Notes under the pieces: model-generated
Database searches by the model: none
Seen by the model: the letters and a program-made list of their open reading frames with translations, nothing else
Told to the model about the DNA's origin: nothing
Program-made: the position numbers and the translations under genes
DNA from: G047528285 sp047528285
GTDB taxonomy: Bacteria > Pseudomonadota > Gammaproteobacteria > Enterobacterales > Enterobacteriaceae
Reading direction: 5' to 3'
NCBI GenBank assembly: GCA_047528285.1
Contig: CP180022.1
Span: forward strand, 62,001-126,000
DNA: 64,000 bases
Shown: one piece after another, positions 23,413 through 34,000 of the stretch
How the letters are laid out: every line of letters begins with the position of its first letter
How positions within the stretch are numbered: the first letter of the stretch is position 1

Positions 23413-23497
23413 TGGTACGGGAGGCGAGACTTGAACTCGCATACCTTGCGGTGCCAGAACCTAAATCTGGTGCGTCTACCAATTTCGCCACTCCCGC
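23413..23497 (-). tRNA. leuW: tRNA-Leu(UAG)
   Basis: Minus-strand, 85 bases, with the long variable arm of leucine tRNAs (around CACCGCAAGGTATG). The anticodon stem CCAGA/TCTGG holds loop TTTAGGT, anticodon TAG. The 3' end reads CTCCCGTACCA, so the first acceptor pair is G1-U72 where I recall G1-C72 in E. coli leuW. Otherwise the sequence is nearly identical to E. coli. It lies between tRNA-Met and tRNA-Gln, as in the E. coli metT operon. Confidence 0.97.
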
Positions 23498-23509
23498 AAG
23501 GTTATGGTG

Positions 23510-23583
23510 TGGCTACGACGGGATTCGAACCCATGACCTCAGCATTATGAGTACTGCGCTCTAACCAGCTGAGCTACGTAGCC
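23510..23583 (-). tRNA. metT: tRNA-Met(CAU), elongator
   Basis: Minus-strand cloverleaf of 74 bases without CCA: acceptor GGCTACG/CGTAGCC, D arm GCTC-AGCTGGTTA-GAGC, anticodon loop CTCATAA (anticodon CAT), T arm ATGGG-TTCGAAT-CCCGT. It matches elongator metT rather than the initiator, since the acceptor pairs fully and the GGG/CCC initiator stem pairs are missing. The sequence after discriminator A is CACCA in place of CCA, so the encoded CCA is displaced by two bases. A functional tRNA would need trimming followed by the CCA-adding enzyme. First gene of the tRNA cluster. Confidence 0.95.
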
Positions 23584-23940
23584 AACGTTACGGATGATCT
23601 TTATTCAATTCTTGAATGAATTATGCGGAGTTGATAAACTGCAGTCAACTTATTTTTTTATCGACTGGCGTTACCTAGAACCGGACATGGTCAATTTTTT
23701 AATCAGGGTAGCATGGTTATTTTTAGTGAGGCAAACTAGCAACTTCTTTTTTCGGAGTTCAACGCGGCATCACAGAAACTTATTAGTAAAGAATAACACA
23801 AATATAGTCGACTATATCCCTCACTATAAACCAATATGTATACTGCCTTCGTATAGCCAGAAGAAAATCAGTCATTTTTTAAAATTACTCCATCTCCACA
23901 CAATTTAAGAGTCTTAAAAGAAGAGCTGGATACTGTAATA
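23584..23940. other. Short spacer between metT cluster and asnB remnant
   Basis: Probably contains the tRNA cluster promoter. A 104-codon plus-strand frame (23594-23908) has no recognisable domain and lies antisense to where asnB and its flank once were, so I do not call it. A 12-base direct repeat, AAAAGAAGAGCT, occurs at 23916-23927 and 23976-23987, exactly 60 bases apart. Confidence 0.55.
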
Positions 23941-24630
23941 GAGCCTATCCTGGAAACATTTGGCAGTACTTGGAAAAAAGAAGAGCTCTTTAAAAATTTC
24001 TAAGTAGTGTTATTTTTTACCTTTTTGTAATCTCAAACTAATCACACTTGATAATAATGATTCATCTTACTATCTATGACTCCAGAGATAGTGTTCAGGA
24101 GGAAATTCTTGAAATTTGGTTGCAAACCCGAAATTAGGGCTTTTATTTCCAACGCGAAGCAAAAGTTTCCATGTTTATCATATCCCATATACAAAGAAAT
24201 AATACCAATATGATCACGGCAAATTAAATTGGTATCTTTTTGCGTGTCATTAATAATAAAAGAAAATATCCATCGCAATTTATTCAAAAATTTTCGGCTT
24301 TTTTTCTGATACAGAAGCCTGAATCATCTCGAAATCAAAATCAATTTGAAACACATAACACTTATTTAACTATTTGCGAATAAGTTGATGCTTATAGATC
24401 TCACCATTTATTGCTAGCATATGCGTTTATGCCGCGTTGTATAAAAATTGAACGCCGCCATTTACGTAAAGAATAGATAGAACGGTCATGGACCATGTAT
24501 ACCTTTTAACATCTGCATAGGTCCCGGACTAATTAGGCGCAGAATGCCTCATTAAATAAAAGCATTAACTGTTTGCACAGTTCAATCTGATTGGTTTTCA
24601 GACCTATAGCACCAAAAAGATAGAGCACAT
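23941..24630 (-). pseudogene. asnB: asnB pseudogene (asparagine synthetase B) with a large internal deletion
   Basis: The N-terminus MCSIF begins at 24630, keeping the catalytic Cys2 of the glutaminase domain, but stops and frameshifts follow. Recognisable pieces in order include RLISPGP (near 24530), LAINGEIYKHQLI (near 24420), CRDHIGIISLYMGYDKHG (near 24200) and ALEIKALISGL. After SKMNHYYQV the sequence jumps, at about 24003, to EIFKELFFFPSTAKCF. That segment aligns with the last 50 residues of E. coli AsnB. About 330 residues, the whole synthetase core, are deleted. The order asnB then metT cluster on one strand is that of E. coli, so this is decay in place, not transfer. Confidence 0.9.
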
Positions 24631-24718
24631 AGATTTTTTTTCGTATTCAATCATTACATGTTTATATAACTAATATTCTTATAAAAACCTTCTGGCCTCG
24701 CAAAAATTAAAACCATTT

Positions 24719-25348
24719 TTAAAATGGAAAAAGCAAACAAACACCACTTAGCATCAAAGCACCTCCAAAAAAACGATTCTGTATCCTTATCGTTGTCGGC
24801 TCCTGAACGAAACGCTGTATACGGCTAGCACTAAAGGCGTATACATGCATCATGAGTGCATCGATGCTGACCATTGTAAATGTCATAAGAAAAAGTTGAG
24901 ACCATAGGGTCGCTTTAGGATCAATAAATTGAGGCATCAGGCTTATCATAAACACAGTGACCCTTGCATTAGTAGCAGTAGTCATGAAACCTGCCATGAA
25001 GCGTTTAAGTTTCGTCAAAGGTGCAGCAACAGTACGGGATATAAAGGAAACGTGGGCAGGGATGATTGGCGGAGTACACCATGTTGAATAACCCGCATAA
25101 ACTAACCAGGCTGCCCCCATACCCCTGATTACGATCAATACCTTAGGCGAAGACAAAATGATACCTGCACCTGAACCTACGGCTAGCACTATAAGCGCTA
25201 GCGCCATTTCTTGCCCAGCAATGATCAAACTAGTTTTACGCCAGCCTTGACTAAGTCCATAACTCATCGCCTGTATCGATCCGGGTCCTGGCGAAATGGC
25301 AGTAAAACAGGCAATCATCAAAAAAGCAGACCAATTAGTATAAGACAT
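24719..25348 (-). CDS. LysE/RhtB-family amino-acid exporter
   Basis: Inner-membrane exporter of the LysE/RhtB superfamily, 209 residues with about six hydrophobic segments. The family motif near the N-terminus is present (AISPGPGSIQAMSYGLSQGW, residues 18-37), as is the usual basic loop near residue 115 and the conserved MPQFIDP segment (about 158-164). The start ATG 25348 has AGGAAC upstream. Which amino acid it exports cannot be told from sequence; relatives handle homoserine, homoserine lactone, threonine, leucine or others. An exporter kept by a symbiont could release amino acids to a partner, but that is speculation. It lies upstream of the asnB remnant on the same strand. Confidence 0.87.
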   Translation of the reverse strand: MSYTNWSAFLMIACFTAISPGPGSIQAMSYGLSQGWRKTSLIIAGQEMALALIVLAVGSGAGIILSSPKVLIVIRGMGAAWLVYAGYSTWCTPPIIPAHVSFISRTVAAPLTKLKRFMAGFMTTATNARVTVFMISLMPQFIDPKATLWSQLFLMTFTMVSIDALMMHVYAFSASRIQRFVQEPTTIRIQNRFFGGALMLSGVCLLFPF

Positions 25349-26139
25349 AGAGTTCCTTTCTCCAAGTAGATAAAATATATCTTATTATTAATAACTATCT
25401 GGAACGGCATTTATCATCAGCCTTATTGAATATCAAAATCAACCAAATTATTTTAGAGAACAACCGTATGAATTATTTTTATTTTTTACTGTAAGTAAAT
25501 TATAATTTTCTACAAAAAAATCAATTAACAGACAAGCATTAGTCCACAGGTATCTATTACAGATGAATGAGACAGAACTCCCAATGGGGCATTAGGATAT
25601 GCTAAGCTATGTGGAGCATAACCTGTTGGCAGATGAGTATTGATCGCAATGGAAAAGACAGACTGATACCAGTTAACGCACGGTATCGATACACGCTGAT
25701 TATTGTAATTCTCAGATACCACATTATGGCAGTGAAGCATCCTATAATATTACTATTTTAGAGTTTTCATTCCAGGTAGTCTAAGGAAAATAGCCTTGAT
25801 ATGAGGCTATAATTATTAAACATTAAAAATGATATTATCATTTTTTGTGTAAAAAGACATGTAATAGAGATTTATATTTTTAAAAATAAAATTGTCCAAG
25901 CTATATAGCCCATAGGCATTTTTTTTAGACAGAAAGGTAACCTAGTATTTTCGATATATAAATATTAGAGTTGACGTGATGCAAAAAAAGCCTCTATCTC
26001 ATCATAAATTCTTATGCACTGGAATTTTAGGATCCTTACTCTCTCAAGAGTAATTTTTTGCTGATAACATCAGTAGTTTGATAGCTCAATGCAAAATAGG
26101 TACAATAATAAATTGTTCAGTCTAAACACTGGTAAATGA
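25349..26139. other. Spacer with an unidentified gene remnant
   Basis: Upstream regions of the exporter (-) and msbA (+). The middle (25525-25740) has a more balanced base composition than its flanks and is described separately. No comEC/ycaI remnant, expected before msbA in E. coli, was recognised. Confidence 0.6.
25525..25740 (-). other. Unidentified 71-codon open frame, probable gene remnant
   Basis: ATG 25740 to a TAA at 25525. The stretch is clearly less AT-rich than the DNA around it and the frame is open throughout. It reads like globular protein (for example HLPTGYAPHSLAYPNAPLG) and not like low-complexity noise. I do not recognise it. It may be a small protein or the surviving part of a larger decayed gene, possibly a regulator of the neighbouring exporter, for which there is no direct evidence. 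Confidence 0.3.
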
Positions 26140-27888
26140 ATGCTAAACGATAAAGATCTTTCTAACTGGCAGATCTTCAGTCGCTTTTGGCCAATGATCT
26201 CACCTTTCAAGACAGGTCTAATAGCCGCGGCAATAGCCCTGATATTCAATGCCGCTACTGATACTTTTATGTTATCACTACTTAAACCTCTTCTAGATGA
26301 CGGATTTGGTAAAACCAACAGCACTATTCTTGTCTGGATGCCGCTGGTGGTTATCGGCTTAATGGTTTTTCGTGGCATTACTGCCTTTATCTCTAGCTAT
26401 TGCGTATCTTGGGTTTCCGGCAAGGTCGTGATGAATATGCGCTGCCGACTTTTTAAACACATGATGGATATGCCGGTATCTTTTTTTGATCAACAGTCCA
26501 CCGGCACGCTGCTTTCCCGGATTACCTATGATTCAGAACAAGTGGCTTCATTGTCCTCCAGCGCGCTGATTACTGTCATTCGCGAAGGGGCGTCTATTAT
26601 CGGTCTATTCGCTATGATGTTTTATTACAGCTGGCAGCTATCTCTGATCTTGGTAGTGATTGCACCTGTAGTATCTTTTGCCATTCGGCAAGTATCTAAA
26701 CGATTTCGCCAGATAAGTAAAAAAATGCAAAATACCATGGGGCAAGTTACCACCAGCGCAGAGCAGATGCTAAAAGGACATAAAGAAGTGCTGATTTTTG
26801 GTGGCCAAAAAATAGAAAATGAGCGGTTTAACAACGTTAGTAATCGAATGCGTCAACACGGGATGAAAATGGTGTCTGCTTCTTCCGTCTCTGATCCGCT
26901 GATTCAGTTTATCGCTTCGCTTGCTTTAGCCTTTGTTTTGTATGCCGCTAGTTTCCCATCTGTAATGGAAACCCTAACTGCTGGTACCATAACCGTAGTA
27001 TTTTCGTCCATGATCGCCCTGATGCGCCCGCTAAAATCCCTAACCAACGTCAACGCCCAATTCCAGCGAGGCATGGCCGCCTGTCAAACACTATTTTCCA
27101 TTATTGATATGGAAACTGAAAAGGATGAAGGCACAGTGGAAGTTAAACGCGTTGAAGGAAAAATTACTTTAAATCACATCACTTTTTCTTATCCTGGAAA
27201 AACAACGCCGTCACTATATGATATAAGCCTGACAATTCCGGCTGGGCATACAGTGGCACTGGTCGGGCGCTCAGGATCCGGAAAATCAACAATCGCTAAC
27301 CTGCTACCCCGTTTTTACGATATCCAACAGGGCCAAATCATGCTTGACGGTAACGATTTACGCACCTATAAGCTCGCTTCTTTGCGTAATCAGGTGGCCT
27401 TAGTTTCCCAAAACGTGCATTTATTTAACGATACTATTGCTAATAATATCACTTATGCCCACAAGACAACCTACTCACGTGAGCAGGTTGAAAACATAGC
27501 TCGTATGGCTTATGCCATGGATTTTATTGAGAAAATGGAAAAAGGACTAGATACAGTCATAGGCGAAAATGGCGTTTTGCTCTCTAGCGGTCAGCGTCAA
27601 CGTATCGCAATCGCACGTGCGCTTCTACGCGATTGCCCTATCTTAATTCTTGATGAAGCCACTTCGGCACTTGATAGTGAATCCGAACGAGCAATCCAAA
27701 AAGCACTTGATGCGCTGAAAAAGAACAGAACCTCTTTGGTTATCGCTCATCGCCTATCTACCATCGAAAAAGCTGATGAAATTCTGGTGGTGGTGGAGGG
27801 CCGAATTGTTGAACGCGGTAATCATGAAGAACTAATATCTCGACGGGGGGTTTACGCTCAGCTTCATCGCTTACAGTTCGGTCAATGA
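26140..27888 (+). CDS. msbA: Lipid A export ATP-binding/permease protein MsbA
   Basis: Homodimeric ABC exporter that flips core-lipid A across the inner membrane. The 582-residue length is that of E. coli. The N-terminal half (about 1-330) holds six transmembrane helices. The nucleotide-binding domain carries Walker [10 protein letters not shown] (about 376-384), Walker [13 protein letters not shown] and the H-loop in IAHRLST. The signature reads LSSGQ where E. coli has LSGGQ. Its TGA stop overlaps the ATG of lpxK by four bases, so the pair is translationally coupled as in E. coli. Retention with lpxK and kdsB indicates that LPS, at least lipid A-Kdo, is still made. Confidence 0.97.
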   Translation: MLNDKDLSNWQIFSRFWPMISPFKTGLIAAAIALIFNAATDTFMLSLLKPLLDDGFGKTNSTILVWMPLVVIGLMVFRGITAFISSYCVSWVSGKVVMNMRCRLFKHMMDMPVSFFDQQSTGTLLSRITYDSEQVASLSSSALITVIREGASIIGLFAMMFYYSWQLSLILVVIAPVVSFAIRQVSKRFRQISKKMQNTMGQVTTSAEQMLKGHKEVLIFGGQKIENERFNNVSNRMRQHGMKMVSASSVSDPLIQFIASLALAFVLYAASFPSVMETLTAGTITVVFSSMIALMRPLKSLTNVNAQFQRGMAACQTLFSIIDMETEKDEGTVEVKRVEGKITLNHITFSYPGKTTPSLYDISLTIPAGHTVALVGRSGSGKSTIANLLPRFYDIQQGQIMLDGNDLRTYKLASLRNQVALVSQNVHLFNDTIANNITYAHKTTYSREQVENIARMAYAMDFIEKMEKGLDTVIGENGVLLSSGQRQRIAIARALLRDCPILILDEATSALDSESERAIQKALDALKKNRTSLVIAHRLSTIEKADEILVVVEGRIVERGNHEELISRRGVYAQLHRLQFGQ

Positions 27889-28946
27889 TTTCCCGCATCT
27901 GGTCAGGCGATTCCCCCCTATATCGGCTGCTTCTGCCATTTTCTTGTCTATATGGTCTCATTACAGCGCTTATTCGCTACGGCTATCGCAGAGGCTGGTG
28001 CAAGGTTCATCGTTTTCCGCTTCCGATTGTTGTAGTGGGTAATCTAACAGCTGGTGGTAACGGAAAAACACCGTTAGTACTATGGCTTGTAACGCAACTG
28101 CAACAGCATGGTTGGCAAGTCGGGGTCGTATCACGAGGCTACGGCGGTCACTCAACTTACTACCCATTATTGTTAGATTCCACCACAAGTAGCGAACAGT
28201 GTGGTGATGAACCGCTCTTAATCTGGAGGCGAACTGGCGCGCCGGTGGCGGTAGCGCCGCGGCGCGTCGATGCCGTGGCTGCGCTGCTACGCGCACAGAC
28301 GACCTTGGATGTAGTAGTAACAGATGACGGCTTGCAACATTATGCGCTGTGGCGAGATATCGAATGGGTTGTCATAGATGGAAAACGTCGATTTGGCAAC
28401 GGCTGGTGGCTTCCAGCCGGCCCTATGCGTGAAAGGTTAAAGCGTCTTCAGCAGGTACAGGCGGTTATTGTCAATGGCGGCGCCGCTCTCCCCGGTGAAA
28501 TTCAGATGCAAATTAACGCTGGCGAAGCAGTTAATTTGCTAAGCGGGGAACGCCGATCCCTTACTAGCCTGACCCCGGTAGTTGCAATGGCTGGGATTGG
28601 CTATCCACCGAGTTTTTTTGCCACGGTGCGTGCAAGTGGCGTGACGGCAGCGCGTACCGTAGCATTTCAGGATCATCAAGCTTACCAGCAACAAATGCTG
28701 GACGCACTAGCATCGCCAGATGAACGATTGCTCATGACAGAAAAAGACGCAGTCAAATGCCTTTCCTTTGCTCGTGCCAATTGGTGGTATTTACCGGTTG
28801 ATGCACATTTACCTGCCAGCGCAAAAAAGGATTTGCTAACTCCTGTTGAACAAGCTATCCGTCGCTATAAAAGGGCAGCGATACCTAACAACGCATTGAT
28901 GCTTACACGAAATCCAATGCAAACAAATAAGCGGGGGTTAGGTTAA
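27885..28946 (+). CDS. lpxK: Tetraacyldisaccharide 4'-kinase
   Basis: Phosphorylates the 4' position of the lipid A disaccharide precursor (lipid IV-A synthesis) at the inner membrane. The N-terminal hydrophobic segment (about 12-32) anchors the protein. The P-loop [11 protein letters not shown] spans residues 52-62, and the [25 protein letters not shown] and MTEKDAVKC motifs are all intact. At 353 residues it is about 25 longer than E. coli LpxK. The extra residues form a basic, Asn-rich tail after [10 protein letters not shown], plausibly run-on after loss of the original stop. The start overlaps the msbA stop (ATGA). A terminator was not evident after the gene. Confidence 0.96.
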   Translation: MISRIWSGDSPLYRLLLPFSCLYGLITALIRYGYRRGWCKVHRFPLPIVVVGNLTAGGNGKTPLVLWLVTQLQQHGWQVGVVSRGYGGHSTYYPLLLDSTTSSEQCGDEPLLIWRRTGAPVAVAPRRVDAVAALLRAQTTLDVVVTDDGLQHYALWRDIEWVVIDGKRRFGNGWWLPAGPMRERLKRLQQVQAVIVNGGAALPGEIQMQINAGEAVNLLSGERRSLTSLTPVVAMAGIGYPPSFFATVRASGVTAARTVAFQDHQAYQQQMLDALASPDERLLMTEKDAVKCLSFARANWWYLPVDAHLPASAKKDLLTPVEQAIRRYKRAAIPNNALMLTRNPMQTNKRGLG

Positions 28947-30155
28947 CAGTTTTATTATTTCAACCTAGTTTTTATCGCAAACGAAATTATACGATTTCCT
29001 CTCGAGTCGATTATTTGCAATAAGAACGGCTGTTTTGGATTCTTAACTCAGTAATCTAATTAAGCGATCTTAAATGTTGCTATCATCTAATTTACCTGCA
29101 CATCATAGTTATACGCAGACTCAGATAAAGAATCCCCAAAATACAGTATAAGAAAGTTATATATATCCCGTAAGTGCAGCTACTGAGAAGCTTAGATATT
29201 GGTAAAAACTACGTTTTCCAAGTATTAAGAACTTATCTACTTCTTAAGCGCCGATGTATAACGACGGCATGGTTACATTCATGGTATCTGATAATCGATA
29301 ATATAGCTAATATTGCATACTAGATTCTCTGCAGGTCTAAAACCTTATATTATTTCTTAGAATATCATTCTTACAGAAATATTTTTAGTAAAGGCTGTCA
29401 AATAATGCTTCCATTTTTTGTGGCTCTAGATGATAATATCAGAGATATAGCTTTTGCATTACTAATGTACCTTAATGATTAAACAGAACAAATAATTTCG
29501 AGTTATATGTTATCCATTAACATATATGGTAAACACCACACACTATGTGTATCAGTACCATGATCGCTGAATTATATATTCGTCTTCACTAAAAAAGATT
29601 TTAAGATCATGTGAGTATCAATGCATCAATCATACTTTTCAGTATAATTAGACGTTTTATGCTAATGTTAAAGATTTTTTTCGTCCGCTGATTAGTAATC
29701 AATCTGGAAAATACAAAGTTTCATTTTCATCAGTTTTAAATTGGCCACAAATCAGTGTAGGAAGTCTTCAAAAAGACAAAACAAATATATTTTACCATCG
29801 GTAAGATTATTCTTATAATCCACCATATCAATATAGTGATATATATCAATCACTGCATTCAAAGAAAATTTTCGTCCTCTATTCAGAGGAATTACATTCC
29901 TCATTCAAGATGCCGTTAAACAAATATGTAATTTTTATCGTTTGCATTATTAATGCATTACAGAGTGATTTAAATTATTGCTTTTTCATATCAGGCGATC
30001 ATTTAAAATATTACTTTATTCAATAAAATCTAATTATTAATAAATCCTTCGATAGGCGAAAATTATTGACTACAATGATTTTCGTCCTGTATACATTATT
30101 CTTATCCTTTGGATCTTTATCCTTATGCACTGATATGCTGTAATTCGGAGGAATT
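28947..30155. other. Gene-free gap, former ycaQ position
   Basis: E. coli has ycaQ (about 1.2 kb, same strand) between lpxK and ycaR, and this interval is 1.2 kb. No YcaQ motif could be found in any frame, so the assignment rests on position and size only. The promoter for ycaR-kdsB must lie near its end. Confidence 0.5.
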
Positions 30156-30338
30156 ATGGATCATCGCTTACTAGAAATCGTTGTTTGCCCGATTTGTAAC
30201 GGAAATCTTTATTATAATAAAAAACAAAAGGAACTAATTTGTAAATCGGATATGTTAGCTTATCCTTTACGTGACGGTATCCCTGTGTTGCTAGAAAGCG
30301 TAGCACGCGGCATTTCTATTAATGAGATTAACTCATGA
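30156..30338 (+). CDS. ycaR: Trm112-like small zinc-ribbon protein YcaR (UPF0434)
   Basis: A 60-residue protein matching E. coli YcaR along its length. It keeps C11 and C14 (CPIC) and C29 (ELICKSD), potential zinc ligands, and the family's [11 protein letters not shown] segment. A strong GGAGGA Shine-Dalgarno precedes the ATG. The ORF ends in TGA overlapping the kdsB ATG (ATGA), as in E. coli. Its role is not established; relatives of Trm112 activate methyltransferases. Confidence 0.93.
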   Translation: MDHRLLEIVVCPICNGNLYYNKKQKELICKSDMLAYPLRDGIPVLLESVARGISINEINS

Positions 30339-31081
30339 ATTTTATCGCTATAATCCCTGCCCGTTACGCCTCCAGACGCCTCCCCGGAAAACCACTAGTC
30401 GATATTAACGGTAAACCAATGATAATACGCGTAATGGAGCAAGCGCAAGCCTCTGGTGCCGATCGAATCATTGTTGCCACCGATCATCCAGGCGTAGCTG
30501 AGATAGTCGAGAAAGCCGGTGGGGAAGTATGCCTGAGTTGCTCTGATTACCAATCTGGAACTGAGAGGCTACAAAAAGTTATCGATCATTACGGGTTCCC
30601 TGATAATCAAATTGTTGTCAATGTGCAAGGAGACGAACCGCTTATTCCTCCTAGTATCATCCGGCAGGTGGCAGATAACTTGGCAAACGTCAATGCTAGT
30701 ATGGCAACGTTAGCAGTGCCTATCACCAAAGCGATAGAGGCATTCAATCCTAATGCGGTCAAAGTCGTGATTGATGCACGCGGTTATGCACTATATTTTT
30801 CCCGTGCCACCATTCCATGGGATCGCGAAGGATTTGCCCATAGCCGCGAACATATCTCCAATAGCTTCTTGCTACGTCATATTGGTATTTATGCATATTA
30901 TGCTAACTTTATTAGGCGCTATGTTAAGTGGCCAGCCAGTCCGCTGGAGAAAATAGAACTTCTCGAGCAACTGCGGGTCTTATGGTATGGCGAAAAAATT
31001 CATGTCGCAGAGGCAACTGTAGCACCGGGTATTAGCGTAGACACACTCGAAGAACTGGAACAGGTTCGTTTGTTGTTCTAG
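30335..31081 (+). CDS. kdsB: 3-deoxy-manno-octulosonate cytidylyltransferase (CMP-Kdo synthetase)
   Basis: Activates Kdo with CTP to CMP-Kdo, the donor for the first sugars added to lipid IV-A. The 248-residue product has the expected length. The nucleotide-binding N-terminus [14 protein letters not shown], the ATDHPGVAE and [10 protein letters not shown] motifs (metal and CTP site), and the [10 protein letters not shown] and [13 protein letters not shown] segments are all present. Translation is coupled to ycaR by a four-base overlap. It works with MsbA and LpxK upstream, so this 5-kb stretch is a functional lipid A-Kdo island. Confidence 0.97.
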   Translation: MNFIAIIPARYASRRLPGKPLVDINGKPMIIRVMEQAQASGADRIIVATDHPGVAEIVEKAGGEVCLSCSDYQSGTERLQKVIDHYGFPDNQIVVNVQGDEPLIPPSIIRQVADNLANVNASMATLAVPITKAIEAFNPNAVKVVIDARGYALYFSRATIPWDREGFAHSREHISNSFLLRHIGIYAYYANFIRRYVKWPASPLEKIELLEQLRVLWYGEKIHVAEATVAPGISVDTLEELEQVRLLF

Positions 31082-34000
31082 AATTTAAATTGACTCCCTT
31101 CCTCGTAATACAATTATAAAGAGCTATACACTTATCGATATAAATTTTATATCGATAAAAATTGTAAATTATTTAATTTATAACAACATGTTAAACGTAC
31201 GTTTCTATGGTATGAAAGTCATCTTGAAAGCTACAAAGCAAGATATATTCCACAATATTTCTTAAATCATAACTATCTAATTCGTAACAGAATTTTATGA
31301 CTTCTACTTTTTTACCTCAGATAGATAACGGCAATTGATTGCTCTGTTCCCACTTAATCCATGAAAGGACTGTTTCACAGTATATTGCTAATTTTCCATC
31401 GAAAAATTTTCACCTACAAAATTTATATAAGAGAAATCTACAGTATTTCTTTGAAGAACAAGTAGTTACAACACTCATACAAATTACATCAAAAAAAGCA
31501 GAAGGGCTTCCGTATAAATTTAATGAAAAAACAAAAATGCTTTATTAAAAATAATATAAAACACCATCTTTGAATAAATGCTAGATAAATATCAATTTTT
31601 ATTGACACGGGTTTTATCCGCAAACGAAACTGGTTTGACAGTAAACTAGCTATAAACAATAAAAAAACAAAAACCACTATAGATACAGTAAGCCTGCCCA
31701 TACTACCGCCATCGGAATACTCAGCCTACAACATTCTGAATACGAAAAATATGTTCTACATATCCTTCTTTATATATCTTTGAGGAAGATGCCTTTCATG
31801 ATTATATAGCTTTGATTACTATAAAACTTAACTAATTAAAAATTTTGATATTTTAATGCAGAAATAATATTATTATTTATAATAATACACTTATTTTCAC
31901 CTCATTTATAAAAATATGAAAGTTGATAAATACTTCTTAGCCTACACATTATTATATAATGTGTAGGAGATAATCTTTTGAGTTATTCCTAACGAATCTT
32001 ATCCAGGCTATAGCCATTAAAAATCTATTTTTTTAAATTATTTTGATTACCGCCCAGATGCTAACTATCAACGATAAAGCCTACTTTCATGGTCTCCACT
32101 CCACTTTGAATAAAAATGCACACCTTTTTGCATTAAGATCAAACCGATTTTATTTCCCAAATAACAATGTATATTACTAAAGTCATCTAGGCTAACGGCT
32201 TCCTGATTTTCGGCATCTGATTTTTTAATAATCTGCTAACGCACCTATACCTCAATATTATTGCCTATAAAACAATCTGAAGAACAGATAATTTCATGAT
32301 TCACCCTATTCCCCTACTAGATTGCTCTGATGCAATAACATTGCATTTGTTATGCAACACCGCTGCAAACCTTTCCATCTTACTTTATTCAAGATTTTAA
32401 AGTCGGCACTATCAATATAACTCAATGACTCATTTCATGAGTATGTTGGCTTTTTATACTATATTATAAATTATTCTTATCTTTTCTAGCAGAAATTTAG
32501 TGAATACTCTTGAAAATATAAAATGCTTTCTTTTCAGTTCAAAACCTGATTTAAAAAAAACCTTTAAGATCTTTGATAAAAAGAGTACACATATGTTTCA
32601 TCATTAGGAATATCCTAATGACGATATCGATATAGTATGAACATACTCCGATGAATATGAGATCAAACGAAGTTTATTCTATTCCATATGAGCAATGGTC
32701 TAGGACAGATCCTGCTCTCTATTATTTAAAGTAGAACCCGTGCTACAGTAAATATCTGATTTAACAATCATCTAAAATTATATTTATTAAATAAAAACAA
32801 CCATTTACTCGATAAGTAGTACTTTGATGCTTACCGAGAGAACATCAAAGTCTTGCCATGATTTTTACATAAGAAAAAACACAGACTATGACACCCCGTT
32901 ACATGATCCCTAAAAATATCGAGTAAAAAATTTTAAGAAACTTCCTTTATATTTTACAAATTTATTTTTTAAAAAATGAGATAAGATAATCATGAACAAA
33001 TAAAAATTAATTATACATTACATTTTTGAATGTTTTTATTTAGAAAAGATTCTTTATTTCTTGGTTTTTGCGTTCCTATTTCTATAACCAGTTTTGAGTT
33101 CATTTTCAAGATATTAGAGCGAATAAATTGATATACATTGAGTTGATTATTCACTTTATATTCTAGAAATCTTACATATCGCAGTATAATAAAGTAAAGT
33201 TCGGGATATACTCAGTATCCGCACAATCTTAATTCTCGGCCTTACTGTATCTTACAATTTAAATTCACATCACATTACCATTCCTGAAAGTTCAGAGTCT
33301 AATTTCCGATTATTTCCTGATAATGGCATCGTTTTCTAAATTGTCAAAACCTAGTCATCATCTTAGGTTAGGGTGCACGAACAATTACAAACTCCTGTAC
33401 TATTGAATAACCTATTTTCTTACATTTTCCATGTCACTATATTATCCACTCAGATAGATTATCACTCTTATGAAATATTCATGCCTTCCGGGTTAGAGTT
33501 AACCAACATCAATGACTACTTATCCTCTTTCCAATTTCCAGCACTAATAATATTAATATCAGTCAAATCATATTTTACACAATTTTTTCTAATAAGAACT
33601 CTCGGCTTAACGTCTATAACAGCGCAAATATCTTTAATTCACAGTGGTCAAAATACCGACAGAAATTACGGATACAAATGAAATATCTGTTATTCTTCCG
33701 ATATATTCCAGAACCCCCCGTAAAATTGAAAATCCTTTTCCAAAATTTTCCTGCATACGATTTTCACCACTCAATTAAGATCAAGCTAATTTTCGGCCAT
33801 ATTAACCATTTAAAAAGAAAAACGCCCCGCGGAAAAATAAAATCCACCAAAACAGCTAGAACTGCAAATATAATAAATTCAAATACCACCACATAATTCA
33901 AGATTTGCAATTGTAAAAAAACATTCTTTTCGTACAGTTAAATATGCTCTTTTATAATTTTATTCAGAGTCTGCATTCAATTAACCTTTTTGTTTTATTC

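Noticed and set aside
23256..23908. Two plus-strand frames over and beside the tRNA cluster
   Set aside because: The first is a translation of the antisense of three tRNA genes; the second has no domain and overlaps the region between metT and the asnB remnant.
33373..33896. Two end-to-end plus-strand frames joined by an ATGA overlap
   Set aside because: Considered as a possible new gene pair, but both products are AT-codon biased without motifs, the first lacks a ribosome-binding site, and one ATGA overlap in AT-rich DNA is easily chance.
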